Assembly (NCBI GenBank): GCA_964348455.1
Contig: CAYGCQ010000003.1
Coordinates: 1 to 64,000, forward strand
Source of the DNA: UBA10133 sp964348455
Lineage (GTDB): Bacteria; Patescibacteriota; Microgenomatia; UBA1400; MFAQ01
DNA: 64,000 nucleotides
Reading direction: 5' to 3'
The translations under genes and the position numbers were made by a program. The stretch's first letter is position 1, and each line of letters begins with the position of its first letter. This document shows, piece after piece, positions 36,393 through 44,053 of this stretch. Below the pieces are notes generated by a model. The model had not been told where the DNA came from and did not search any database. It worked only from the letters and a program-made list of their open reading frames with translations.

Positions 36393-37292
36393 GTGAAACG
36401 AAAAAATATTCTGAGAGTTATTTTGATTTTTATTTTCTTGATAATTGTTTTTGGTTTGTGGAGAATAATGCCTGAGGTTCAGGATAGTCAAAATTCCGAG
36501 TTGCCAACAGTAACAACTTCTATATACCACCTTAATTTCTTTGTCTCCGAAGTGGGTGGAGATAGGATTGTAGTAAAAAACATAACACCTCCAGGAGTGG
36601 AGCCTCACGACTATGAACCGACAGCAAGAGATCTTGTGCAGATTCAAAAAAGCAAGTTACTGTTTATTTCAAGTGAGGACTTTGAACCTTGGGGGTCAAA
36701 AATAAAAAAGGATATGGTTGGTACCGGAGTAACGGTGATAGAGGTTTCAGCTGGACTAGTAGAAAATAACGATCCTCATATATGGTTGTCGCCCGAGCTA
36801 GCAAAAAAAGAAGTGGAGGTGATTACTGATGAGCTGATAAAAGCGGACGAAGGGAGCACACAATACTTTTTGGAAAATGAGAAAAGTTTGATTGCTAAAT
36901 TGGATAAACTTTCGATGGATTTTCGACAAGGTCTTTCAAGTTGTAAGGAGTATAAGGTGGTGACGTCTCACGCTGCTTTTGGTTATCTCACTCAAGAGTA
37001 TGGATTAACACAGGTGGCGATATCAGGACTGACTCCTGATGAGGAACCATCTACAAAACAAATGATTGAGATTGCAAAGGAAGCTGAGAAGGATAAATTG
37101 AAATATATATTTTTTGAAAAACTTGTAAGCCCAAAGCTGGCTGAGACTATTGCTCAAGAGATTGGGGCAAAAACATTGGTATTGGACCCAATCGAAGGAA
37201 TAAGCGATAATGACAGGAGTCAAGGAAAAAATTACTTAACCATAATGGAGGAAAATTTAGCAAACCTAAGAATCGCACTAGAATGTCAGTAG
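36393..37292 (+). CDS. znuA: Metal ABC transporter substrate-binding protein (ZnuA-like)
   Basis: Binds Zn or Mn outside the membrane for the permease. 299 residues from a GTG start; an N-terminal hydrophobic anchor (VILIFIFLIIVFGLW) with no lipobox Cys. Ligand motifs of cluster A-1 binding proteins are visible: IYHLNFFVSEVGGD, EPHDYEPT, DPHIWLSP and TSHAAFGYL. The His-rich loop of true ZnuA proteins is missing, so Mn or Fe is also possible. TACAAT (36380-36385) ends 7 bases before the GTG. Overlaps the ATPase gene by 10 bases. Confidence 0.93.
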   Translation: MKRKNILRVILIFIFLIIVFGLWRIMPEVQDSQNSELPTVTTSIYHLNFFVSEVGGDRIVVKNITPPGVEPHDYEPTARDLVQIQKSKLLFISSEDFEPWGSKIKKDMVGTGVTVIEVSAGLVENNDPHIWLSPELAKKEVEVITDELIKADEGSTQYFLENEKSLIAKLDKLSMDFRQGLSSCKEYKVVTSHAAFGYLTQEYGLTQVAISGLTPDEEPSTKQMIEIAKEAEKDKLKYIFFEKLVSPKLAETIAQEIGAKTLVLDPIEGISDNDRSQGKNYLTIMEENLANLRIALECQ

Positions 37293-38044
37293 ACCATACA
37301 AAAAATATTATTGAAATTGAAGGGGTAAGTTTTGGATATAACGATGATCTTGTGCTGGAGAATGTTACTCTCAATATCCACAAAGGAGACTATCTGGGGG
37401 TGATTGGTCCAAATGGTGGGGGGAAGACAACTTTAATAAAATTAATACTTGGACTTCAATCTGCATCTAAAGGAGTTATTAGACTTTTTGGAGAAGATGT
37501 TCATTCCTTTAAAGATTGGTCCAGAGTAGGTTATGTGCCACAAAAAGTAATAAATTTTGATGTCAATTTTCCAGCAACTGTGTATGAAGTGGTGGCTATG
37601 GGAAGGTTTGGAAAAAAAGGATTGTTTAAGAGTTTGGGGCGAGAAGACAAAAAAATAATCATTGATTCTCTTAAGCAGGTAGAGATGTTTGAGTATAAAG
37701 ATAGAATTATTGGAGATTTGTCCGGTGGTCAGCAGCAAAGGGTTTTTATAGCGAGAGCTTTGGCTGGACAACCGGATGTGATTTTTTTGGATGAACCGAC
37801 AGCCGGAGTAGATGTTCCGTCGCAGGACCAGTTTTACCATCTTTTAAAAAAACTGAACCGTGAACTCGAGTTGACTTTAGTTTTTATCTCTCATGATATA
37901 GAAGCAGTAGTAAATGAAGTGACTGAAATTGCTTTTGTAAACAGAAAACTCACTTATGATGAAAATCCCAAAAAATTTGTAAAAGGAGAGATGGAGAGAC
38001 TTTATGGAGATAAAAAATTTATTCACCACCACAAACATGCTTGA
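37283..38044 (+). CDS. znuC: Metal ABC transporter ATPase (ZnuC-like)
   Basis: 253 residues with Walker A IGPNGGGKTTLI near residue 38, signature LSGGQQQRVFIARAL near 146, Walker B VIFLDEPTAGVD and the H-loop FISHD. It powers the importer with the adjacent binding protein and permease. The His-rich end (IHHHKHA) is typical of metal-transport partners. It overlaps the genes on both sides, so the three are translated as one operon. Confidence 0.95.
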   Translation: MSVDHTKNIIEIEGVSFGYNDDLVLENVTLNIHKGDYLGVIGPNGGGKTTLIKLILGLQSASKGVIRLFGEDVHSFKDWSRVGYVPQKVINFDVNFPATVYEVVAMGRFGKKGLFKSLGREDKKIIIDSLKQVEMFEYKDRIIGDLSGGQQQRVFIARALAGQPDVIFLDEPTAGVDVPSQDQFYHLLKKLNRELELTLVFISHDIEAVVNEVTEIAFVNRKLTYDENPKKFVKGEMERLYGDKKFIHHHKHA

Positions 38045-38834
38045 AATATTTCAATATGGATTTGCCCTAAGAGGGTTGGAAGCCGGAATAATAATTGGAT
38101 TGATAGCTCCTTTGATTGGGATTTTTCTAGTGCTTAGAAGATACTCTTTAATTGCGGACACTTTGGCTCATGTGTCTCTGGCAGGAATCGCGATAGGCTT
38201 TCTTTTAAAAGTAAATCCGATCATTACTGCAATTATGTCTACGGTTTTATCTTCAGTAGTGATCGAGCGATTAAGAATATCAAAAAAGGTTTATGGGGAA
38301 TCAGCTTTAGCGATTTTTCTATCAGGGAGTTTAGCTCTTGCTGTAGTGTTGATAAGTATGGCGCATGGATTCAATGTGGGACTTCTAAACTATTTGTTTG
38401 GATCTATTGTGACGGTAAACCAGAGTGATCTATATATTATTGGCGTTTTGGGAGCTTTGGTGGCAGGTGTGCTTTACATGTTCTACAAAGAGCTTGTCTA
38501 CATTACTTTCGATGAAGAATCGGCGCAGGTAAGTGGTATTCCTACAAGAATGATAAATACCTGGTTGATTATCTTGGCTGCTTTGACGGTGTCTCTTTCA
38601 ATTCCAATAGTTGGAGTGCTTTTGATTTCAGCTTTGATGGTAATCCCGGTAGTGACGGCTCTGCAGTTCCGGCAGAGTTTTGGGGTGACAATAGTGATAG
38701 GTGAACTGGTTTCTTTGTTTTCGGTGGTAACAGGAATTTTTACCTCGTTCTACCTAAATTTGTCTACTGGTGGCACGATTGTTTTGATTTCACTGGCAAT
38801 ATTTGCGATGTCATTGTTTATCAAAAAAAAGTAA
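38037..38834 (+). CDS. znuB: Metal ABC transporter permease (ZnuB-like)
   Basis: About 265 residues, seven to nine membrane helices, with the family segments LRRYSLIADTLAHVSLAG and SIPIVGVLLISALMVIP. I chose the ATG at 38037, eight bases before the end of znuC; an earlier ATG at 38004 would add 11 residues and a longer overlap. Third gene of the metal importer. Its stop is followed directly by the convergent frameshifted gene. Confidence 0.94.
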   Translation: MLEIFQYGFALRGLEAGIIIGLIAPLIGIFLVLRRYSLIADTLAHVSLAGIAIGFLLKVNPIITAIMSTVLSSVVIERLRISKKVYGESALAIFLSGSLALAVVLISMAHGFNVGLLNYLFGSIVTVNQSDLYIIGVLGALVAGVLYMFYKELVYITFDEESAQVSGIPTRMINTWLIILAALTVSLSIPIVGVLLISALMVIPVVTALQFRQSFGVTIVIGELVSLFSVVTGIFTSFYLNLSTGGTIVLISLAIFAMSLFIKKK

Positions 38835-39633
38835 TTATTTTCTGTCGTCGTCGAAAAATTCGTAGTAGGAGAGGATTCCAATGGAGGTCATAATGAAGAA
38901 AAAGAAAAATTCTTCCAAAGGGATTTTAAAACCTAACATTTGTACCCAGCCGATAAAGTTGTTTCCCGGGAAGGTCCATTGATTGAGCTGTAAAGCTGTT
39001 AGCTCAAACAATAAAGAGAGAATAAAAAAAATAAGAGGCTGTTTTGATGTATTTGGAAATTAGGCGAGGAAAAAAAGAGAGAAATGTAATGGAAGGAAGA
39101 AATACTAAAAGTAAACCGAGCCATAGGTAGGCGTATCTGAAAATAAAGATGTCTAGCTTGGAAGATAAAGTGACAAGAAATATTGTCAGCGCAGAAAATA
39201 ATGGCCATATAAGAAGCTTAAGTCTTTTGTCGACGAGCTGATGTTTTCCTTTATCTAAGAAATGTTCGTAAAAAATAATTGTGCTGTAAACTACAAAAAA
39301 CCCCCAAATAAGATCTTTGATTGGGATTACTCCAAAAACACGAAAAGAGAAAGATGTCTGAGGTATAAACCAAGAGTGATTAATTGTTTCTATGTAGTCG
39401 ACAATGAGACCAAAGGGAGGTGTAAGTAGTGAGGTAAAAATGAGAGTTTTGGCTACTCTGTTTGGAGTTCTTAGAGATAACCATAGTGATGGTAATCCAT
39501 AAAATAAGAGAATAGAGGTAAGAAAATTGGCTTTTAAGGCAAGAGAGATTAAGACGGAAAATATTGGAAAAATAATTAGTAGAAAAATGTCTAGTTTTTT
39601 GAAGAATGCTGAATGGGAATTCATTACTTTCAT
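38835..39633 (-). pseudogene. Lycopene-cyclase-like membrane protein gene with a frameshift
   Basis: The first part (start about 39633, MKVMNSHSAFFKKL; 39660 TTG also possible) encodes a polytopic protein containing SFRVFGVIPIKDLIWGFFVV, like the repeated unit of bacterial/archaeal lycopene cyclase domains. That frame stops at 39004. A second frame, open from about 39057 down to a stop at 38835-38837, continues with a second such unit: QLNQWTFPGNNFIGW and MLGFKIPLEEFFFFFIM. Joining the frames near the A-run at 39022-39030 restores a protein of about 265 residues. Either a real pseudogene, an assembly error in a homopolymer, or slippage; the sequence alone cannot tell. Carotenoid function is only inferred. 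Confidence 0.72.
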
Positions 39634-39705
39634 CTTCTCAAAACACCTATGTTTAAGCAAGGAGAAAGGAGGCGGAGGGACAGTGGAATGAAGTTTGAAT
39701 TTTTC

Positions 39706-39942
39706 CTACCCCGCTATAGAATTAAACTGCCTCAACACAGAGAACGTCGACAATATAAGCGCATATAAGACAAGGGATAAAACTATCAATAAAAAGTTGT
39801 TTATTTTCAACCGAAAAATTTTGATAAATGTCGTCATTAATAATAAAAGTATCAGCCAAGGAGCAAAAAAATATATAACTTGAACTAAGATTGGTGTTTC
39901 AATTTGAGGAGGCATGGAAATGGATAAGTTTGGATCTAGCAT
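39706..39942 (-). CDS. Small membrane protein upstream of the lycopene-cyclase-like gene
   Basis: 78 residues with two strong helices (VIYFFAPWLILLLLMTTFI, FLLIVLSLVLYALILSTF). A TATAAT (reverse strand, 39950-39955) ends 7 bases before the ATG, which matches the leaderless pattern and supports expression. It precedes the frameshifted gene by about 70 bases on the same strand, so the two may form a unit. No family recognised. Confidence 0.65.
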   Translation of the reverse strand: MLDPNLSISMPPQIETPILVQVIYFFAPWLILLLLMTTFIKIFRLKINNFLLIVLSLVLYALILSTFSVLRQFNSIAG

Positions 39943-40097
39943 AAAAACAATTATAGACTTTGCGGAGAGAGTGAGATAAGGATTCGCCTTCGGTCACCTG
40001 AGGTGCCTCAGGGCTGGGCTATGGAGGGTGGGGTTCTCTCGCATAAACTTCTGCTGAAGTTTTGCTCGAACCGGACTTGGCAAGATCGTTACGAGGT

Positions 40098-40151
40098 CGA
40101 AAGTTATTTTGTCTTCGACAAAAACTAATTTCGACACTAAGCTCTGCTGAG
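40098..40151. repeat. Dispersed hairpin repeat, copy 2
   Basis: TCGAAAGTTATTTTGTC...AAAACTAATTTCGACAC with the tail TAAGCTCTGCTGAG, matching 81-139. The 285-base gap 39943-40227 contains this repeat and no gene that I can support. Confidence 0.6.
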
Positions 40152-40227
40152 CTGCGCTTTCTCCGTCACTCGAATCCCACTTATGTTTAAACAAAAACTC
40201 TCCATAAAGAAGAGTTTTTGTTTAAAG

Positions 40228-40310
40228 CGGAGGCGGTGGGATTCGAACCCACGAAGCCTTTTGGGCCGCGGATTAGCAATCCGCTCGAATAACCACTATC
40301 GGACGCCTCC
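40228..40310 (-). tRNA. tRNA-Ser (anticodon GCT)
   Basis: Type II cloverleaf on the minus strand: acceptor GGAGGCG/CGCCTCC, anticodon loop TTGCTAA, long variable arm, T loop TTCGAAT, discriminator G. No CCA encoded. Reads AGC/AGU. Confidence 0.93.
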
Positions 40311-40370
40311 AGTCTGATCAAAGGATATTTTACCAGTTGAAGCACTAGGAATGGTAAAATAAGCACACAC

Positions 40371-40455
40371 GGAGAGTGGGCAGGACGGTAATGCGTCAGT
40401 CTTGAAAACTGATGAGCGCAAGCTCTAACAGGTTCGACCCCTGTACTCTCCGCCA
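40371..40455 (+). tRNA. tRNA-Ser (anticodon TGA)
   Basis: Type II cloverleaf: acceptor GGAGAGT/ACTCTCC, anticodon TGA in CAGTCTTGAAAACTG, long variable arm, discriminator G and encoded CCA. A -10-like TAAAAT (40355-40360) ends 10 bases before the tRNA. Confidence 0.94.
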
Positions 40456-40456
40456 A

Positions 40457-40541
40457 GGAGGGGTCGCATAGTGGTCTAGTGCAGAGGTTTACTAAACCTC
40501 CGTATCGCAAGATACCGCGGGTTCGAATCCCGCCCCCTCCG
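40457..40541 (+). tRNA. tRNA-Ser-like, unusual anticodon ACT
   Basis: Type II cloverleaf one base after the previous tRNA, probably co-transcribed: acceptor GGAGGGG/CCCCTCC, anticodon arm GAGGT-TTACTAA-ACCTC, variable arm TATC-GCAA-GATA, T arm GCGGG-TTCGAAT-CCCGC, discriminator G. Stem pairing fixes the anticodon as ACT (codon AGU), rare in bacteria and redundant with the GCT tRNA close by. CCA not fully encoded. Confidence 0.85.
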
Positions 40542-40544
40542 CAT

Positions 40545-40889
40545 ATGACAAAAGAAGCAAATCACTTTCATCAGTCAGAAAAACTAGTTTTTCTGGATTC
40601 AACTTATTTACCATACCAAAAAAACGAGAAAGGCTTGGTTGTTTATGGAGTCATTTCTTTTGTGGAAAATGAGTGGTTTGTGGAATACACCGAGGATAAA
40701 CCCTCTTGGGGCGGTTATATAGCAAGGGAATCTATTTACGGGAATCCAGAATATTGTCCAAACGCTACGAGGCAACACAGAATCCATTTGGTAGAATATG
40801 GCTCTACTCCGCACTTAGTTTATTTTGATAATGCAGTTTCTGCTGAGGAGGCGGGGTTTAGAAGGTGTAAGAGGTGTAAGGATAAGTAA
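40545..40889 (+). CDS. Ada-type metal-binding domain protein
   Basis: 114 residues starting just after the tRNA (MTKEANHFHQ). The C-terminus EEAGFRRCKRCKDK, with an earlier Cys in NPEYCPNATR, looks like the zinc-binding repair module of the Ada methyltransferase family, which takes methyl groups from DNA phosphotriesters. The rest of Ada (AraC domain, methyltransferase) is absent. The frame extends upstream into the tRNA but that part is not coding. Likely a small DNA-damage or structural zinc protein; low certainty about activity. Confidence 0.78.
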   Translation: MTKEANHFHQSEKLVFLDSTYLPYQKNEKGLVVYGVISFVENEWFVEYTEDKPSWGGYIARESIYGNPEYCPNATRQHRIHLVEYGSTPHLVYFDNAVSAEEAGFRRCKRCKDK

Positions 40890-40915
40890 GTGTGCTAATA
40901 GTTTAAACTGAAGTA

Positions 40916-41674
40916 ATGGATTTAGAAAAAATTATCCAAAAAGAAGAAAGCAATAATCAGCAGGTTCTCGTTGATGTTCCTGTTATCGTGGAGCAAAAGT
41001 GGGGAGAAAAGTCCAATTCAAAAGTTAAGGTTCCTTGGAGGTTGATTCTCTACGCAACAGTTGGAGTTTTAGCTGTCTTGGTAGTAATTATTCTTATCGT
41101 GGCGCTTAAGGAAGCGCCTGATCTAGAGGTGAATTTACCAACTGATGAATCCTCTGATATTACTTTTACGGCTAAATTAGCTAACCCAGAAGTGACACCT
41201 GCTGAGATTTCAACAGAGACGGAGTATAGAAATGAAAATGAAGGCTTCTTGATTATTCCACCAACTGGTTGGCAGATCGACAAGACAGGAAGAACAGGAT
41301 CGATAGTCGTATTATTAAATCCGATTGCGAAGGTGATTGGAGGTGTAAGTTATGCAACTCTTATAAGTGTAGAAACTCATGAGGTTGGGGAGGTTTTGCT
41401 TGCAGATCAAGTAAAGACAAGCAAAGAAAATACTTTAAGTGCATTCCCTGATTTTATTTTTGAAAATGATTCCTCTTTCAATCTAAAAGGACAGCAATAT
41501 TACTTAATAGGCGGAACCTATACTGTGAATGGTGTAAAACTGAGAACAAGAAGTCTGTTGACGATAGATAAAGGAATCGGTTATGCAGTTACCGCCTCAG
41601 GTCCCTTGGTGACTTGGCCTGATAATGAGGAGGCTATTTCGAAGTCTCAGTTTTCATTTGAGTTGCTTAAATAA
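40916..41674 (+). CDS. Membrane-anchored protein with PsbP/DcrB-like C-terminal domain
   Basis: 252 residues: a cytoplasmic N-terminus, one membrane helix near residues 43-65 (ILYATVGVLAVLVVIILIVAL), a Thr/Glu-rich linker, and a C-terminal domain (FLIIPPTGWQIDKTG ... AYLISV-like strands ... FELLK) with the pattern of PsbP/DcrB lipoprotein-like domains. The -10-like TAAACT (40904-40909) ends 6 bases before the ATG. Function unknown. Confidence 0.82.
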   Translation: MDLEKIIQKEESNNQQVLVDVPVIVEQKWGEKSNSKVKVPWRLILYATVGVLAVLVVIILIVALKEAPDLEVNLPTDESSDITFTAKLANPEVTPAEISTETEYRNENEGFLIIPPTGWQIDKTGRTGSIVVLLNPIAKVIGGVSYATLISVETHEVGEVLLADQVKTSKENTLSAFPDFIFENDSSFNLKGQQYYLIGGTYTVNGVKLRTRSLLTIDKGIGYAVTASGPLVTWPDNEEAISKSQFSFELLK

Positions 41675-41719
41675 AAAGTGTTTATCATATAGACGTTAGG
41701 TCCTGTGCTAAGATGAAAT

Positions 41720-42220
41720 GTGGCTAAAACCGATACTTTAGATTTCAGCGAAAAAGACCTTTTGGAATTTGAAGCTTATGATAGGCCTCACAAAGTTTGG
41801 ACGAAAGAATTCTATAGTTCAGTAATAGTAATTGCCTTTTTAGTTTCGATAATTTTCTATTTTATTGAGGGAATAATGCCAGTGGTTGTTATTTGGGCTT
41901 TGGTATTTATGCTTTGGGCTATGGCAAAGACAGAACCAAAGGTAATAAAGACTACTTTGACGAACTGGGGATTAAAGTCGACCGAAAAGACTTACAGGTA
42001 TGAAGAGATGACTAATTTTTGGTTTGAAACAAAGTGGGGTAGTAGGTTGTTGAGAATAAATCTGTCGATAGTTCCTTGGCATTTAGTGGTAGTGATTGAC
42101 CCCAAAAAGGAGGATGAAATTAAGAATTTGATGTTAGAAAGCGTGATTTATCAAGAACCAGCTGTGACTGGGGTGGATAGAGCGATAAAATGGCTAGGTG
42201 AGAAAATGCCACTAGAGTAA
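41720..42220 (+). CDS. Membrane protein with PH-like domain
   Basis: 166 residues from GTG. Two adjacent helices (VIVIAFLVSIIFYFIEGI, VVIWALVFMLWAMA) near residues 33-70, then a soluble ~90-residue PH-like domain (TLTNWGLKSTEKTYRYEEM, WHLVVVIDPK). TAAGAT (41709-41714) ends 5 bases before the GTG. The tRNA cluster starts 39 bases later. Function unknown. Confidence 0.8.
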   Translation: MAKTDTLDFSEKDLLEFEAYDRPHKVWTKEFYSSVIVIAFLVSIIFYFIEGIMPVVVIWALVFMLWAMAKTEPKVIKTTLTNWGLKSTEKTYRYEEMTNFWFETKWGSRLLRINLSIVPWHLVVVIDPKKEDEIKNLMLESVIYQEPAVTGVDRAIKWLGEKMPLE

Positions 42221-42258
42221 GGCAAAAGACCCGTAGGATGGTAAAATGGAGCTCGTAT

Positions 42259-42333
42259 GAGTTCGTAGCTCAGTTGGATTAGAGCGCCTCCCTGCGAAGG
42301 AGGAGGTCGTGCGTTCGAGTCGCACCGGACTCA
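42259..42333 (+). tRNA. tRNA-Arg (anticodon GCG)
   Basis: Acceptor GAGTTCG/CGGACTC, D arm GCTCAGTTGGATTAGAGC, anticodon loop CTGCGAA, T loop TTCGAGT, discriminator A, no CCA. A TAAAAT box at 42242-42247 ends 11 bases upstream. Reads CGC/CGU. Confidence 0.93.
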
Positions 42334-42356
42334 CTGTTAAGGAAGGTGTTGAATTA

Positions 42357-42441
42357 GGAGGATGGGCAGGACGGTAATGCGTTGGTTTCGAAAACCAATG
42401 CCCTTTTGGGCTAACAGGTTCGACTCCTGTATCCTCCGCCA
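42357..42441 (+). tRNA. tRNA-Ser (anticodon CGA)
   Basis: Type II: acceptor GGAGGAT/ATCCTCC, anticodon loop TTCGAAA, long variable arm, discriminator G and encoded CCA. Reads UCG. Confidence 0.93.
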
Positions 42442-42483
42442 ACCAATGGAATAAAAAGGGGGGGTGAGATAATGGAGAAGCAT

Positions 42484-42557
42484 GTATCCGTAGCTCAACT
42501 GGATAGAGTACTTCCCTCCGAAGGAAGTGGTTGTGAGTTCGAATCTCACCGGGTACA
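42484..42557 (+). tRNA. tRNA-Arg (anticodon CCG)
   Basis: Acceptor GTATCCG/CGGGTAC, anticodon loop CTCCGAA, T loop TTCGAAT, discriminator A, no CCA. GATAAT at 42468-42473 is the likely -10. Reads CGG. Confidence 0.92.
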
Positions 42558-42616
42558 CAAAAAGTTTTTTTAAAGTTGAGTTCAGGATTAAAGACTTCGT
42601 CTTTACCTTCACCCCT

Positions 42617-42650
42617 GCCTCGTCAGGTTCGTTACGAAACTGACTCCGGC
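42617..42650. repeat. Dispersed hairpin repeat (GGTTCGTTACGAAACC family)
   Basis: TCGTCAGGTTCGTTACGAAA-CTGACTCCGGC, related to 34334-34365. The 519-base gap 42558-43076 contains this repeat, a tRNA fragment, a tandem repeat and an assembly gap but no gene. Confidence 0.55.
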
Positions 42651-42733
42651 CATCTTCGATATTTTTTAACTTTAATTGTCAACATCTCCACAAGGGAGAT
42701 ATTGGCAATTCTAAAAATATCTCAAACCCCTTA

Positions 42734-42769
42734 GGAAGTGGTTGTGCGTTCGAATCGCACCGGGTACAC
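42734..42769 (+). other. Detached 3' fragment of a tRNA-Arg gene
   Basis: GGAAGTGGTTGTGCGTTCG...GGGTACAC repeats the 3' half of the tRNA-Arg(CCG) gene at 42523-42558 with two compensatory T-stem changes (GAG/CTC to GCG/CGC), so the T arm still pairs. No 5' half is present. It may be a remnant of recombination at a tRNA or an assembly artefact next to the gap. Confidence 0.7.
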
Positions 42770-42772
42770 TTT

Positions 42773-42981
42773 TAAAGAACTAAAGAACTAAAGAACTAAA
42801 GAACTAAAGAACTAAAGAACTAAAGAANNNNNNNNNNNNNNNNNNNNNNNNNNNNNNNNNNNNNNNNNNNNNNNNNNNNNNNNNNNNNNNNNNNNNNNNN
42901 NNNNNNNNNNNNNNNNNNNNNNNNNNNCTAAAGAACTAAAGAACTAAAGAACTAAAGAACTAAAGAACTAAAGAACTAAAG
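42773..42981. repeat. Octanucleotide tandem repeat interrupted by the assembly gap
   Basis: Perfect direct repeats of TAAAGAAC: about seven copies at 42773-42827 and about seven more at 42928-42981, with Ns between. The true number of copies is unknown. Confidence 0.9.
42828..42927. other. Assembly gap (100 N)
   Basis: Exactly 100 Ns, a conventional placeholder for a gap of unknown size, placed inside the tandem repeat. Confidence 0.99.
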
Positions 42982-43076
42982 ACTCAAGAACTCCCGCCAA
43001 CAGCCACGCAGTTCAGGCAGGCAGGCAAAAACTCTAAAAACAAAGAGATTGAAAATTCAATGGGGTAGAATATGCC

Positions 43077-43826
43077 ATGATAAACCTAGAACATGACCCC
43101 ATTCTCGGAAACGTAAAGGAAAGATTAAATCAGCTGGGAATTGAAGGAGTATTGTTTGATTTAGACGATACTCTGATTTATACAAGTGAAATTTTTATTC
43201 AATGTATGCAAGAGTATTCTGTATTTGTATCTGAACTAATCGGGGTCGAAACAAATGAAGTTCTCGAGGCATTGCGGTTAATCAACGATGAAGAGTATAG
43301 AAAAATGGGAGTTAATCCAAAAAGGTGGGCTGTGGTGGTTGAAAAATTGGCGGAGGTTTTTGTTGGTAGAGAAAAAGAGATTGTAGAGAACCTGGATATG
43401 TTGATTAGGATATATTCGATTGAGCCTAGAATTAGAGAAGGGGCTCGAGGAATCTTGGAAATGTTGAATAAAACAGGGGTTCGGATGGGTCTGGTGACAC
43501 ATGCAAACGTGGAGTGGACACATTTTAAGTTAGATCGATTAGGGCTTTGGGAATATTTTGAAACTGTGGTGATTGTAGATGAAAATGGGCATAAGAAATC
43601 TGATGATTGGAAAAGGGGCATGGATGCAATTGGAACTGAGCCGGAAAAATGTCTAGTAGTGGGTGACAGTTTGGGTGGGGATATCAAACCAGGGGATGAG
43701 TTGGGAGCTCGAACAATATACCTTCCTAGTCCTTGGTCAGTGTACAGAGAGGGACAGGTGCCTGCAAGAACTATAATAATTGATGAAATTGCAGATACAC
43801 TCGCAGCCTTGGATAAGTTAAGGTAA
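43077..43826 (+). CDS. HAD-superfamily hydrolase
   Basis: 249 residues with all HAD motifs: nucleophile in VLFDLDDTLIY near residue 25, motif II LVTHAN, the Lys in GHKKSDDW and motif III CLVVGDSLGGDIKPG. The helical cap between motifs I and II is of the phosphoglycolate-phosphatase type. It probably removes phosphate from a small metabolite; the substrate cannot be read from sequence. TAGAAT (43066-43071) ends 5 bases before the ATG, suggesting a leaderless mRNA. Confidence 0.9.
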   Translation: MINLEHDPILGNVKERLNQLGIEGVLFDLDDTLIYTSEIFIQCMQEYSVFVSELIGVETNEVLEALRLINDEEYRKMGVNPKRWAVVVEKLAEVFVGREKEIVENLDMLIRIYSIEPRIREGARGILEMLNKTGVRMGLVTHANVEWTHFKLDRLGLWEYFETVVIVDENGHKKSDDWKRGMDAIGTEPEKCLVVGDSLGGDIKPGDELGARTIYLPSPWSVYREGQVPARTIIIDEIADTLAALDKLR

Positions 43827-43842
43827 AATGTACAAGTTCCTT

Positions 43843-43926
43843 GGAGGAGTCGCCTAGTGGTCCATGGCGCTTGCTTGGAAAGCAAGTGTGCTCCGGCACA
43901 CGTGGGTCCGAATCCCACCTCCTCCG
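43843..43926 (+). tRNA. tRNA-Ser (anticodon GGA)
   Basis: Type II: acceptor GGAGGAG/CTCCTCC, anticodon loop TTGGAAA, long variable arm GTGTGCTCCGGCACAC, discriminator G, no full CCA. TAAAAT at 43824-43829 is the likely -10; a terminator follows. Confidence 0.94.
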
Positions 43927-43932
43927 CAAAAG

Positions 43933-43961
43933 AAAATTCTCACCTTGTGTGAGAATTTTTT
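43933..43961 (+). terminator. Rho-independent terminator after tRNA-Ser
   Basis: AAAATTCTCAC-CTTGT-GTGAGAATTTTTT hairpin with a T-tract, six bases after the tRNA. Confidence 0.85.
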
Positions 43962-44053
43962 ATATATGGAGCGGGTTATATAACACCAATCTTGAAGTAA
44001 TTTATCTTACAACCTATTGACTGTGACATCGTATCTGGGTAGAATTATTAGGA

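Noticed and set aside
40187..40510. Minus-strand frame across the serine tRNA genes
   Set aside because: It runs through three tRNA genes; similar frames at 42212-42612 have the same origin.
40457..40541. Amber-suppressor tRNA (anticodon CTA)
   Set aside because: Shifting the loop by one base breaks the anticodon stem; pairing supports ACT.
42773..42981. CRISPR-like array
   Set aside because: The unit is 8 bases with no spacers; it is a simple tandem repeat.
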